DNA of 64,000 nucleotides, from NCBI RefSeq assembly GCF_012933505.1, contig NZ_JABBNB010000015.1, forward strand, positions 62,001 through 126,000, read 5' to 3'. This document shows positions 56,292-64,000 of the stretch, piece by piece. The notes beneath the pieces were generated by a model, which was given only the letters and a program-made list of their open reading frames with translations, was not told where the DNA came from and did not search any database. The translations under genes were made by a program, and so were the position numbers. This DNA comes from Gordonia asplenii. GTDB lineage: Bacteria; Actinomycetota; Actinomycetes; Mycobacteriales; Mycobacteriaceae. Position 1 is the first letter of the stretch; every line of letters begins with the position of its first letter.

Positions 56292-56418
56292 AGCGGATTT
56301 CCTTCGTGAAACTTAATCGGGTTGTGCCGCCGAACAGTTCGGCTGGCAAATACAACGATCGACCACTTCGGCTAGTCCGGCTAGACTCTCGATCCGACAA
56401 GATTGGACGATTGTCAAG

Positions 56419-56505
56419 ATGAGTTTTGAGGCCGGGCATGGAAACATGGCTAAAGTCCTTGACCGAGCGCACATCGGAGATCCTGCTGAACGGTTACGGC
56501 AGTGA
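56419..56505 (+). CDS. Possible 28-aa leader peptide
   Basis: ATG 56419 opens MSFEAGHGNMAKVLDRAH followed by IGDPAERLRQ, ending in a TGA that overlaps the GTG start of the GGDEF-EAL gene (GTGA). The overlap suggests translational coupling, since the large gene lacks a good SD. It could also be chance. Confidence 0.35.
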   Translation: MSFEAGHGNMAKVLDRAHIGDPAERLRQ

Positions 56506-58844
56506 CTGAAGTAAACAATCTCGGCATCGCCGAGCGCTACCGCCTGCTCACTGAACTGAGCCCCGACGCGATCGCCATTCATCAGGACGGCATCGTCGTC
56601 TATGTCAACGGTGCGGCACTGCGTTTCGCGGGTCTGGCGACTGCTGACGAGATGCTGGGCCGACCGATCCTCGACTTCGTTCACCCGGACTCGGTCCAAT
56701 CCATGGTCGAGCGTCTCATCGCCATGGGGACGCGCGAAGGCGCGTCGACGGCGCCCGAAGACGTCTTGATGATGGACGACAAGAAGGTCCCGCGGCTGAT
56801 GGAGGTGACGTCGGTCCGGACGGTATGGTCGGGCCGGCCCGCCTACCAGGTGATTCTGCGCGACATCTCCGCCCAGAAGCGGATCGAATCGGCCGAACGG
56901 CTGCGCGTCGCCGTCGTCGACCACGTGACGAATGCGGTCGTCAATGTGGACCCTGACCTGCGGATCCGGTCCTGGAACCCGGGTGCGGAGCGCATGTTCG
57001 GCATCTCTCAATGCGAAGTCCTCGGGCGGTTGTGGACGGAGGTGACCGCGTCGGATATCGAGCTCGATGCCATGGTGGGCAGCGTCGAGCAGGTCACCTC
57101 GGTGTATCGGCGTGCCAGTGGGCGCCGATTCCTCGCCCGGTCGGCGGTCACCGCCACCGACGCCGGGTACCTGATCGTCATCAGCACGGCGGGGCGTCCG
57201 CTGATGGAACGGCTCGACTCGATTCTGGCGGCGCTTCATCAGGCGGTGATCGTCGTCGACGCCGACGGCGCGGTGGAACTGGCGAATCCAGCGGCACATT
57301 CGATGTTCGGCCGGGCCGACGAAACGCTTCTCGGCGTGTCCGCGGAATCGTTGCCGCTGCAGTTTCCCGGAGCGCGCTCGCCCATCACCGACTGCCTGCA
57401 GGATGGAACGGCCGCGGCCGATCGGGTCGCCGCACTGCCCGACGCCGCGGGTGACCGGTGGGTGTTGTGCAGTTGCCGGTGCCTCGACCCCGAGGAGCCG
57501 GATTCGTCGGTGCTCGTGTCGATCGTCGACATCTCTGAACAGCATCGTCGGGTGGTCCAGCTCGACTGGGAGGCGAACCACGACACTCTGACGGCGCTCT
57601 TCAACCGTGCCGGGGTCATCCGCGAGATCGGGCGTCGGCTCGGCGAAATGGAGTCGGATCACACGATCGTCGTATGCTGCCTCGACGTCAGCGACTTCAG
57701 CGCACTCACCGACCTCCTCGGCTTCCAAGAGGCCGACGACGTCCTGAAGGTGATCGCTCAACGAATCGACGATGCCAGCGGGCACGCGTCGGTCGGCCGG
57801 ATCGGCGACGCCTCCTTCGTGGTCGTGACGACGACGACGGTGCCGGCGTCGTATGTGCCCGAACTGGTTGCGAACGTGCACACAGCGGTCAGTCGACCCA
57901 TCGTGCACGGTGCACGCAGCGATCAAGTCGTACTCGACGTCGGGGTGACCATCGGCAACGCCACTCCCCGAACACCGGCCAACCTCGTCGTCGACGCCGC
58001 GATCGCGGCGCGGGTGGCCCGGCAGGCCGCGCGGTCCCCGTTCGTCGAGTTCCGTCCCGAACATCGGGAGGAGCTGGAGCGTCGACGCGAGGTCGAGCGG
58101 GAACTGCGCGAGACGCTGCGGACGGACCCGGCCCGACTGCGCGTGGTCTACCAGCCGATCGTGCAGATCGACAATCGGCGGGTCACCGCGGTCGAGGCGC
58201 TGCTGAGGTGGGATCACCCCGAGCTCGGAACCATCCCACCCGACTCCTTCATTCCCATCGCCGAAGAGTCCGACCTCATCGATCTGATCGGGACGCATGT
58301 GCTCACCCTGGCCGTCGAAGAGTTCGTCGCGACGCCGTGGACGTCGGAGATGATCCTGTCGATCAACATGTCGAGGCGACAGCTGACCGATCGTGAGCTG
58401 CCCGGTCGGATCGCCGAATGCCTGCGGCTGCGGGGCCTTCCGGCGTCGAGGTTGTGCGTCGAGGTGACCGAGAGCTCGCTGACCGACGTGTCCGCGGGCG
58501 TAGCCGAGATCAGAGAGCTCGGTGTGCTCATCGCGCTCGACGACTTCGGTACGGGAGCGTCGACGTTGAGCCAGCTGCAGCGGCTCCCCGTCGACTTGGT
58601 GAAGACCGACAAACAGTTCGTCGACGCCGTCGTGGAGGAACGCAGCGCCCGAGTGACCCTGGCCGCCATCGCGAGCATCACCGAGGCGTGCGACATGCAA
58701 GTGATAGTCGAGGGCGTCGAGACCGCCGAGCAGGCGGCGATAGTGGCGGAGTCGGGAGCGACCTTCGCGCAGGGCTACCACTACTCGCGCCCGACGTCGC
58801 TGGAGGCGTTGGGGGAGATGCTCGCGGACGGCGGGTCGTTGTAG
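56502..58844 (+). CDS. PAS-GGDEF-EAL c-di-GMP phosphodiesterase-type protein
   Basis: 780 residues, cytoplasmic: PAS domains at about 12-125, 130-230 and 240-345, a GGDEF domain (about 360-510) and an EAL domain (about 530-775). The GGDEF signature is degraded to R-IGDAS (433-438), so cyclase activity is unlikely. The EAL domain keeps Glu565-Ala-Leu, DDFGTG from 680, the INMS Asn region and EGVET, so it should hydrolyse c-di-GMP. The GGDEF may bind GTP as a regulator. The first PAS segment begins SPDAIAIHQDGIVVYVNGAA. GTG 56502 overlaps a 28-codon upstream frame. It is divergent from the ketosynthase gene. Confidence 0.92.
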   Translation: MTEVNNLGIAERYRLLTELSPDAIAIHQDGIVVYVNGAALRFAGLATADEMLGRPILDFVHPDSVQSMVERLIAMGTREGASTAPEDVLMMDDKKVPRLMEVTSVRTVWSGRPAYQVILRDISAQKRIESAERLRVAVVDHVTNAVVNVDPDLRIRSWNPGAERMFGISQCEVLGRLWTEVTASDIELDAMVGSVEQVTSVYRRASGRRFLARSAVTATDAGYLIVISTAGRPLMERLDSILAALHQAVIVVDADGAVELANPAAHSMFGRADETLLGVSAESLPLQFPGARSPITDCLQDGTAAADRVAALPDAAGDRWVLCSCRCLDPEEPDSSVLVSIVDISEQHRRVVQLDWEANHDTLTALFNRAGVIREIGRRLGEMESDHTIVVCCLDVSDFSALTDLLGFQEADDVLKVIAQRIDDASGHASVGRIGDASFVVVTTTTVPASYVPELVANVHTAVSRPIVHGARSDQVVLDVGVTIGNATPRTPANLVVDAAIAARVARQAARSPFVEFRPEHREELERRREVERELRETLRTDPARLRVVYQPIVQIDNRRVTAVEALLRWDHPELGTIPPDSFIPIAEESDLIDLIGTHVLTLAVEEFVATPWTSEMILSINMSRRQLTDRELPGRIAECLRLRGLPASRLCVEVTESSLTDVSAGVAEIRELGVLIALDDFGTGASTLSQLQRLPVDLVKTDKQFVDAVVEERSARVTLAAIASITEACDMQVIVEGVETAEQAAIVAESGATFAQGYHYSRPTSLEALGEMLADGGSL

Positions 58845-58878
58845 GGACCGGTTTCCGGCTCGCGGAGGATCCCGACAC

Positions 58879-58943
58879 GACATGCAAAGAAACTTTCGAT
58901 GTCGCCGTCACATGTAAAGTTTTCGGCCAAAAGTTTACATGTG
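58879..58943 (+). promoter_or_regulatory. Fic-flanking repeat, upstream copy
   Basis: A 65-bp sequence starting GACATGCAAAGAAACTT with three ACATGYAAA-type sites: ACATGCAAA, ACATGTAAAG and, inverted, TTTACATGT. The last two face each other as a palindrome (ACATGTAAAGTTTT / AAAAGTTTACATGT). It ends 25 bp before the Fic start and recurs at 60115-60179. It is probably the operator and promoter region. Confidence 0.75.
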
Positions 58944-58968
58944 AGGGGGCGGGTGTAAGACTGGCGCT

Positions 58969-60066
58969 ATGCCTCGTCGTTGGGATCCGAACACACCGTT
59001 CAACGCACTTCCGCCACCTCCACCAGCGGATTTACTTGAGACACGCCGAGTTCTCAAGGCTGCGATCGGAGCGAATGCGGCGGTCGCGAAACTCAATCAG
59101 GCGGCGAAATCCATCCCGAACTCAACGGTCCTCATCAACACGATTCCGATGCTGGAGGCCCAAGCGAGCTCTGAGATTGAGAACATCGTGACCACGACGG
59201 ACGATCTGTTCCGCTTCCTGGATGACGAAAGCTCTGCCGATTCAGCTGTTCGGGAAACCCTTCGCTACCGGACTGCGCTGCGCGTCGGGTCAGAGCATGC
59301 GCGCGAACGAGGATTGACAGCGGCGACGGCGACCGTGGTGTGTAGCGCCGTCAAAGGGCGAGATATGAGGGTCCGGGATCTTCCGGGGACGCGTCTGGCC
59401 AATCCGGTCACAATGGCTGTGACATACAGTCCTCCCGAAGGCCGCGACACGATTCTTGACAAGCTACGATCGTGGGAGGAGTTTCTTCATCGCGCAGACG
59501 AACTCGACGTGCTCGTCCGAATGGCGGTGGCGCACTACCAGTTTGAGGCGATCCACCCGTTCAGCGACGGCAACGGACGAACGGGCCGGATTCTCAATAT
59601 CCTGCTGCTCCAGGAGGCGGAGCTGCTGCACGCTCCAATCCTGTACTTGTCGAAGTACATCATCTCCACGAAGGACGAGTACTACCGCAGGCTTCTCGCG
59701 GTCACGTCGCACGGTGAGTGGGAGGAGTGGATCCTCTACATGCTGCGTGGAGTCGAGGCTACGGCGCGATCGGCGGCGCGAAAAGTCGAGGCCATCAGTG
59801 ACCTTCAACGAGACTTTGCGCTCCAAGCGCGCGCGGTGACTCGGGGCGGTGCTGACTCAGAGCTGCAGTCTGTGCTGTTCGAGCAGCCGTATTGTCGAAT
59901 CGGCATTGTGTCGCAACGATGCGGGGTCTCCCGGCCTACTGCTACCTCGAGGCTGACCGCGCTCGCAAAGGCCGGTCTTCTGCAGGATGTCAAGGCCGGG
60001 CGGGACAGGCTGTTCATCAACCGGCAGTTCCTCGACCTGTTGGTTCGACGGGAACTAGCGGACTGA
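58969..60066 (+). CDS. Fic family protein with C-terminal winged HTH
   Basis: 365 residues. The Fic core motif is intact, His196-PFSDGNGRTGR, so AMP transfer from ATP to a protein target is expected. An inhibitory helix of the N-terminal type is visible at Ser67-SEIE-Asn72 (SxxxEN), which in related Fic proteins blocks ATP binding, so activity is probably self-restrained. The C-terminal ~70 residues form a winged HTH (IVSQRCGVSRPTATSRLTAL, then LLQDVKAGRDRLFINRQFLD), suggesting DNA binding. The gene lies between two copies of a palindrome-bearing 65-bp repeat, which the HTH may recognise. ATG 58969 has no strong SD. Confidence 0.9.
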   Translation: MPRRWDPNTPFNALPPPPPADLLETRRVLKAAIGANAAVAKLNQAAKSIPNSTVLINTIPMLEAQASSEIENIVTTTDDLFRFLDDESSADSAVRETLRYRTALRVGSEHARERGLTAATATVVCSAVKGRDMRVRDLPGTRLANPVTMAVTYSPPEGRDTILDKLRSWEEFLHRADELDVLVRMAVAHYQFEAIHPFSDGNGRTGRILNILLLQEAELLHAPILYLSKYIISTKDEYYRRLLAVTSHGEWEEWILYMLRGVEATARSAARKVEAISDLQRDFALQARAVTRGGADSELQSVLFEQPYCRIGIVSQRCGVSRPTATSRLTALAKAGLLQDVKAGRDRLFINRQFLDLLVRRELAD

Positions 60067-60114
60067 TCAAGCGATATCGCGATCAGAACGTGACGCCTAG
60101 ACCGCCTGAAATCG

Positions 60115-60179
60115 GACATGCAAAGAAACTTGCTATATCGCCGGCACATGTAAAGTTTTCGCCGATTTCTTTACATGTC
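60115..60179 (+). promoter_or_regulatory. Fic-flanking repeat, downstream copy
   Basis: Second copy of the 65-bp repeat, same orientation, starting GACATGCAAAGAAACTT, with the same three ACATGYAAA-type sites. It lies between the Fic stop and the cyclase gene, so it may act as that gene's control region. Confidence 0.75.
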
Positions 60180-60225
60180 CGCCGCGAGGCCGCCCGTCGG
60201 CGAGCGCATGCGCGACACTGTTCCC

Positions 60226-61170
60226 ATGACCGACCTCGACAACCTCGAAGCCTCCCTCATCGGCCGACGCCGCTACACGCGCGAGCAAGTCGCCGAACAG
60301 TCCGGCGTCCCCGCCGACCGTGCCCGCCAGATCTGGACGTCCCTCGGCTTCCCGTCCATGGACGACGGTGTGGTCGCCTTCACCGACGCCGACGTCGCCG
60401 CTGTGAAGACATTCGCCGCCCTCGTCCCCGAGACCGACTCGAGCACCCAGAGCCAGGTCGACGCCGGGGCACGCTCCATCGGGCAGGCGGCCGCGCGTCT
60501 GAGCGAATGGCAGGCCGACCTCATCGCCGAGCATCTCGCCGACGATGGCGCTCCCGACGCCGAGCAGACCATCGCCGCGCTCTCGGCATTGCAGGACTAC
60601 ACCTGGCGACGACATCTCGCCGCGGCCCTGTCCCGTTCGATGGATTCGCACGGCACCACTCGGTCGCTGCTCGTCGGGTTCGCCGACATGGTCGGCTACA
60701 CCCGACTGACGCGTCATCTCGACCTCACCGAACTCACCGATCTGCTCACCGCGTTCGAGTCGGCAACGACCGCGGCAGTCGTCAGCCATGGCGGGTGGGT
60801 CATCAAGAACGTCGGTGACGAGGTCATGTTCGCTGCCACCGACCCACGCGACGGTGTGCAGATCGCGTTCGCCATGCAGGATGCCATTCATGAAGCGGCG
60901 CAATCGATTTCCGACATGCCAGAGATCCGGATCGGTCTCGCTTACGGCCCCGTCCTCACTCGTTTCGGCGATCTCTACGGTCCCGTCGTCAACCTCGCCG
61001 CACGCCTGACCGGCGTCGCCCGCCCCAACACGATCCTCGTCGACGACGATGCCGCCGCGGTCCTCGACGCCGATGCCGATCTGACCACCCGGCATCTCCG
61101 CAACGTACGCGTCAAAGGCATTCCGCGGCTGCGCCCGCACGTGATCCGGCGGCGTAAGACGAAGGGCTGA
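60226..61170 (+). CDS. Class III adenylate/guanylate cyclase with MerR-like N-terminus
   Basis: 314 residues. The N-terminus (RRYTREQVAEQSGVPADRAR, then IWTSLGFPSMDDGVVAFTDA) looks like a MerR-type HTH, followed by a helical linker and a C-terminal cyclase homology domain. Catalytic residues are present: metal Asp154 (FADMVGY), Lys194 and Asp198 (IKNVGDEVMF), Asn256 and Arg260 (NLAARL). It should make cAMP from ATP; the lysine favours adenine. ATG 60226 is chosen because upstream starts fall into or next to the Fic repeat. It lacks membrane helices. The HTH-like domain is the unusual part and may couple DNA or ligand binding to cyclase activity. Confidence 0.88.
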   Translation: MTDLDNLEASLIGRRRYTREQVAEQSGVPADRARQIWTSLGFPSMDDGVVAFTDADVAAVKTFAALVPETDSSTQSQVDAGARSIGQAAARLSEWQADLIAEHLADDGAPDAEQTIAALSALQDYTWRRHLAAALSRSMDSHGTTRSLLVGFADMVGYTRLTRHLDLTELTDLLTAFESATTAAVVSHGGWVIKNVGDEVMFAATDPRDGVQIAFAMQDAIHEAAQSISDMPEIRIGLAYGPVLTRFGDLYGPVVNLAARLTGVARPNTILVDDDAAAVLDADADLTTRHLRNVRVKGIPRLRPHVIRRRKTKG

Positions 61171-61196
61171 TACATCAATTCATCTGGTGCACAGCA

Positions 61197-61409
61197 TTAT
61201 TCGGTTGACTCGCTGCGCGCCGATCCCCACCGGGCGAGCGCAACACCCGCGAGCACGATCACGACGTAGCAGATCAACTGCGTCGCGAAACCGCCGGGCA
61301 GCCAGGTCAGAATTCCGGCATTGTGATGGTCCACGACCAACCGTATTCCGCCCTGCGCACCCAACACCAGCAGTGCGACACCGATCACCGTCGCGATGGC
61401 ATTTCGCAT
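61197..61409 (-). CDS. Small membrane protein (70 aa)
   Basis: Two hydrophobic helices (about 3-20 and 45-62) joined by a loop with LVVDHHNAGILTWLPGG, ending in a charged tail. A strong SD (GGGAGGAAG) precedes ATG 61409, so it is surely translated. It is divergent from the TetR gene at 61505, and the operator-like repeat between them suggests it is that repressor's target, a common arrangement for small multidrug or stress membrane proteins. The family is not recognised. Confidence 0.75.
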   Translation of the reverse strand: MRNAIATVIGVALLVLGAQGGIRLVVDHHNAGILTWLPGGFATQLICYVVIVLAGVALARWGSARSESTE

Positions 61410-61458
61410 CGTTCTTCCTCCCTGACGAGCCCGCCATGTTTGTGGTTCACTCGCACCA

Positions 61459-61473
61459 TAACATGTTTTGTTA
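61459..61473. promoter_or_regulatory. Candidate TetR operator
   Basis: TAACA-TGTTT-TGTTA in the 95-bp gap between the divergent small membrane protein and TetR genes; outer TTGTGGT / ACCACAA arms extend the symmetry. Confidence 0.55.
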
Positions 61474-61504
61474 CGATCGCACCACAACGTTGAGCAGGAG
61501 ATAG

Positions 61505-62116
61505 ATGCCGCGCCAGGTGAATCACGATGAACGACGCCGCCAGATCGCCGAGGCCGTTTGGCGGTTAGCCATGCGCGGCGGACTCGAACAAGTCACGCTG
61601 CGCCAGGTGGCCACCGAAGCGGGTGTCTCCGCGCGGCTGCTGCAGTACTACTTCGGCACCCGCGACCAATTGCTGCTCGGTGCACTCGAAATCTTGAACG
61701 CCGACGGCGAGCAGCAGGCCAAGGACCGCATCGCGAGCCTGGGGGAGACCCCGACGATGCGGGCCGTCGTCCGCGGTGTGTTGCTGGAACTACTGCCCCT
61801 CGACGAGCAGCGCCGCGATCGCCACCTGGTCTACGCGGCCTACTTCGTCCGATTCCTGACCGAACCGGCCCTCGCCGCGGTGGCGCGAGACGCGCCGTCG
61901 GCGCTTGCCGATCTGGTGGCGGGCCTGATCGCGCGGTCTCAGGAAATCGGTGAAACACCGCCCGACGTCGACGCCGCACCGGAGGCTGCCTTCCTGACCG
62001 CCGCCGCCGAGGGGTTGCAGGCTCGAATTCTGTTGGGGCAGTGCACATCCGACGGGGCCGTCGAGCTCATCGACTGTCAGCTCGAGCGTATCTTCCCGTC
62101 GGCCCGATCCACCTAG
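61505..62116 (+). CDS. TetR/AcrR family regulator
   Basis: 203 residues. HTH at about 28-50 (TLRQVATEAGVSARLLQYYF), then an alpha-helical ligand domain of the BetI-like TetR_C type (ARDAPSALADLVAGLIARSQ and downstream). GGAG precedes ATG 61505 by 5-6 bp. It is divergent from the 70-residue membrane protein with a palindrome between, so it probably represses both itself and that gene. The effector is unknown. Confidence 0.87.
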   Translation: MPRQVNHDERRRQIAEAVWRLAMRGGLEQVTLRQVATEAGVSARLLQYYFGTRDQLLLGALEILNADGEQQAKDRIASLGETPTMRAVVRGVLLELLPLDEQRRDRHLVYAAYFVRFLTEPALAAVARDAPSALADLVAGLIARSQEIGETPPDVDAAPEAAFLTAAAEGLQARILLGQCTSDGAVELIDCQLERIFPSARST

Positions 62117-62174
62117 GAGAACGCTGAATCCCATGGTCGGTGCCCCGCCGAAGCGCCCATCACCCCCGTGGTTC

Positions 62175-62297
62175 CAGGGCTTTGCGACTGACACCGCGCT
62201 CGGCGTGACACCGACACCCACGCCGAACGCTCACCTGACAACCCGACTGCAGCAGTCACGCAACCGTCATCCGCCCCAGCAGTGACAACGATTCGAT
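62175..62297 (+). repeat. 120-bp intergenic repeat, copy 2
   Basis: Counterpart of 53967-54087 in the same orientation, ending CCGCCCCAGCAGTGACAACG followed by ATTCGATT. It lies between the convergent TetR and SDR genes. Confidence 0.7.
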
Positions 62298-62319
62298 TTG
62301 ATCTACCTCGTCGACTGAC

Positions 62320-63162
62320 CTACTCCGGTTTCGGCACCGGAAACTGGGTGCGCATTGCCAAGTCCCACACCACATCTGGGGTCAGCTGCCGTTGCAGGAT
62401 GGTCAGCGACGCACTCGGTGTGACGGTGTAGCGCGCCTTGGGCTTCTTGGCGTCGACGGCCTTGCGAATCACCTTGGCGACTGCCTCGGGCCCGCCGCCG
62501 GCGATCTTCGCGACGGCGCTGTTGTAGATGTCCGCGGTCACCTTGCCGACGCGGGCGTTGAAGTCGGCGTACGGTCCCTCGCCGGTGAGGTCGCCGACCG
62601 ACCCGACCGCGGTGTCGGCGAACTCGGTGGTGATCAGCCCCGGCTCGATCAAGACCACCTGTATTCCGAAACCTTGAACCTCGAATCGCATGGCGTCGCA
62701 GATGGCCTCGACCGCGTACTTGGTCGAGTGGTAGATCCCGCCGCCGGGGAACGTCAGTTTGCCGCCCATCGACCCGATGTTGATGATCCGGCCGACCCCC
62801 GCCTCGCGCATCGCGGGCAGAACCAGTTGACTCATCCGTATGAGACCGAACACATTCGTCTCGAACTGTTTGCGGATGTCGTCGAGCGGAATCGACTCGA
62901 CGGCGCCCGACTGCGAGTAGCCGGCATTGTTCACCAGCACGCCGACGGAACCGTGTTCCTTTTCGACGGCGGCGACGGCTGCCGCCATCGACTCTTCGTT
63001 GGTTACGTCGAGAGCCAGTGTGCGGCAACCCTTTTCGGCCAACTCGGTCAGCGTCTCGGGGCGTCGGGCGGTGGCGTAGACGGTGTGGCCGTCGGCCACG
63101 AGTTCGGCGGCGGTCGCCGCTCCGATGCCGCTGGAGCAGCCTGTAATCAAGACGACGGTCAT
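62320..63162 (-). CDS. Short-chain dehydrogenase/reductase
   Basis: 280-residue classical SDR: cofactor motif TGCSSGIG, NNAG in VLVNNAGYS, Ser in NIGSMGGKL and catalytic YHSTK. Oxidises or reduces a hydroxyl/keto group with NAD(P)(H); the substrate is unknown. The length and C-terminal extension fit the SDR subgroup annotated as oxidoreductases in mycobacteria. ATG 63162 is supported by start of homology (MTVVLITG). It is divergent from the TetR at 63246, its likely repressor. Confidence 0.9.
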   Translation of the reverse strand: MTVVLITGCSSGIGAATAAELVADGHTVYATARRPETLTELAEKGCRTLALDVTNEESMAAAVAAVEKEHGSVGVLVNNAGYSQSGAVESIPLDDIRKQFETNVFGLIRMSQLVLPAMREAGVGRIINIGSMGGKLTFPGGGIYHSTKYAVEAICDAMRFEVQGFGIQVVLIEPGLITTEFADTAVGSVGDLTGEGPYADFNARVGKVTADIYNSAVAKIAGGGPEAVAKVIRKAVDAKKPKARYTVTPSASLTILQRQLTPDVVWDLAMRTQFPVPKPE

Positions 63163-63197
63163 GCTGGCAAACTGTACGCCCCATATGTTGACGGTGA

Positions 63198-63216
63198 TTA
63201 CACTTTGGAGATGTAA
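63198..63216. promoter_or_regulatory. Candidate operator between SDR and TetR
   Basis: TTACA-CTTTGGAGA-TGTAA inverted repeat in the 83-bp divergent promoter gap. Confidence 0.45.
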
Positions 63217-63245
63217 GCGATGCAAACTTCTGATACCGTCGACGT

Positions 63246-63824
63246 ATGTCGTCGAAAGCCCCATACCACCACGGCGACCTCCCGACCGCCCTCGTTCGCG
63301 CCGCGATCGAACTCCTCGAAGAGGGTGGTGCGACCGCGTTGTCGCTGCGTGCCGCCGCGCGGCGTGCGGGAGTGTCGACCGCCGCGCCCTATCGGCACTT
63401 CGCCGATCGGGCCGCGATCCTGTCCGCCGTCGCCACCGTCGGGTACCAGGAACTTCTGGCCGACCTGATCGCCGCGTCGCCCGACCCGTCGACCATCGAC
63501 GATCTCGCCGACATCGCGATCGCCTACGTACGCTTCGCGCTGAAGAAGCCCGGTCTGTTCCGGGCGATGTTCACCGAACAATGCGACATCACCAGCCCCG
63601 ACCGGGTGACCGCGGTCGCCGAGATCACCACGTATCTGCACACCATGGTCACCAAGGTGCGCCCGGCGTCGGACTCGGGCTCGATGGCCATCGCCATGTG
63701 GAGCCTGGTGCACGGCCTGGCGTTCCTCTTCCTCGACGGAAAGCTGGATTCGTCATCCGACGACGCCGTCGAGACGCAGATCCGCGGTGTCGTGGCGACA
63801 CTCACCGCGAGCGTCCCCGGCTGA
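63246..63824 (+). CDS. TetR/AcrR family regulator (WHG-domain type)
   Basis: 192 residues. The HTH (LRAAARRAGVSTAAPYRHFA) is followed by a C-terminal domain with the WxxVHGLA motif (MWSLVHGLAFLFLDGK), the TetR_C_33/WHG type. Divergent from the SDR gene with 83 bp between starts and a palindrome in the gap, so it most likely represses the SDR. Its ligand is not predictable. Confidence 0.87.
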   Translation: MSSKAPYHHGDLPTALVRAAIELLEEGGATALSLRAAARRAGVSTAAPYRHFADRAAILSAVATVGYQELLADLIAASPDPSTIDDLADIAIAYVRFALKKPGLFRAMFTEQCDITSPDRVTAVAEITTYLHTMVTKVRPASDSGSMAIAMWSLVHGLAFLFLDGKLDSSSDDAVETQIRGVVATLTASVPG

Positions 63825-63826
63825 TT

Positions 63827-64000
63827 TCACCGCTTCTCCAGCGTCACCACGGAGATCATCCGACTGGTTCGCGCGTCGTATTCCGCGAACACCTACGTCG
63901 CGGCGCACAAGCGCGCCCATACGGCGTCGCGCTGCGTACCGACGACCTCCTGAGCGTGCACCTCGACGGTTCCACCTGGTTTCACCGGTCGGGGCACTCC
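63827..64000 (-). pseudogene. C-terminal remnant of a deazaflavin-dependent nitroreductase (DDN family)
   Basis: The minus strand reads GTVEVHAQEVVGTQRDAVWA then RLCAAT, a TAG at 63893-63895, and VFAEYDARTSRMISVVTLEK to TGA 63827. This matches the end of F420-dependent Ddn-family reductases, where an FAEYxxKTSRxIPVVxL motif is typical. The in-frame TAG and a shortened middle indicate decay. Upstream, 63975-63998 is an exact inverted copy of dispersed repeat sequence at 51792-51815, so the N-terminal part may have been replaced by a repeat. The window ends here. Confidence 0.55.

Noticed and set aside
56313..58883. 856-residue minus-strand frame over the GGDEF-EAL gene
   Set aside because: Antisense shadow with Arg/His/Asp-rich composition and no domains.

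Overview
The window reads as a high-GC actinobacterial chromosome of the order Mycobacteriales, most like Gordonia or a close relative; the genus is an inference. The strongest evidence is 2691-16008, which keeps the gene order of the origin-proximal M. tuberculosis block: ppiA, a PH-domain membrane protein, crgA, trpG/pabA, then the reverse-strand operon fhaB-pstP-rodA-pbpA-pknA-pknB with fhaA upstream and tRNA-Leu(CAG) beyond. This block makes the Ser/Thr kinase and phosphatase switch and the SEDS/PBP pair that control growth and division. Between crgA and the PH gene lies an AT-rich 110-bp gap packed with DnaA-box-like 9-mers.

16009-20700 is a less ordered, lower-GC stretch next to the tRNA: decayed genes, hypothetical proteins, an AlbA_2 (Schlafen-type) protein and a small lipoprotein. 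It looks like an old accessory island, although no integrase or second att site was seen. From 21 to 29 kb come a tandem-duplicated TetR with CTAGAC-N6-GTCTAG operators, a 28-bp tandem repeat, a SnoaL-like protein, a tautomerase, a UvrA-like ABC protein and an NhaA-DsbA fusion.

29.8-56.3 kb is the most interesting part. A TetR gene (31056) and six further promoters carry nearly the same palindrome, TGACCGTACGTACGGTCA, in most cases exactly between the -35 and -10 hexamers. The marked transcription units encode a SnoaL-like protein, two aldehyde dehydrogenases, three acyl-CoA synthetases (one frameshifted), an HSL-family hydrolase, a self-sufficient P450 fused to a diflavin reductase, an acyl-CoA dehydrogenase and a zinc alcohol dehydrogenase. 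A PhaC-like hydrolase with a small partner lies inside the cluster without its own site. Together they suggest a coordinated route: hydroxylation, oxidation to acid, CoA activation, then beta-oxidation-like breakdown of an unknown hydrophobic substrate. Three AraC-type regulators are interspersed. The set recalls the mycobacterial mymA locus (VirS, LipR, AdhD, FadD13) but uses a P450 fusion.

56.4-64 kb holds a PAS-GGDEF-EAL protein, a Fic protein between two copies of a 65-bp palindrome-bearing repeat, a class III nucleotide cyclase with a MerR-like N-terminus, two divergent TetR pairs and a nonsense-mutated deazaflavin-dependent reductase fragment at the edge.

Intergenic regions throughout carry a dispersed repeat family (GGTTGAGC...GTCGAAACC), often as inverted pairs, plus a second family, a 185-bp MITE-like element and a 311-bp tandem duplication.
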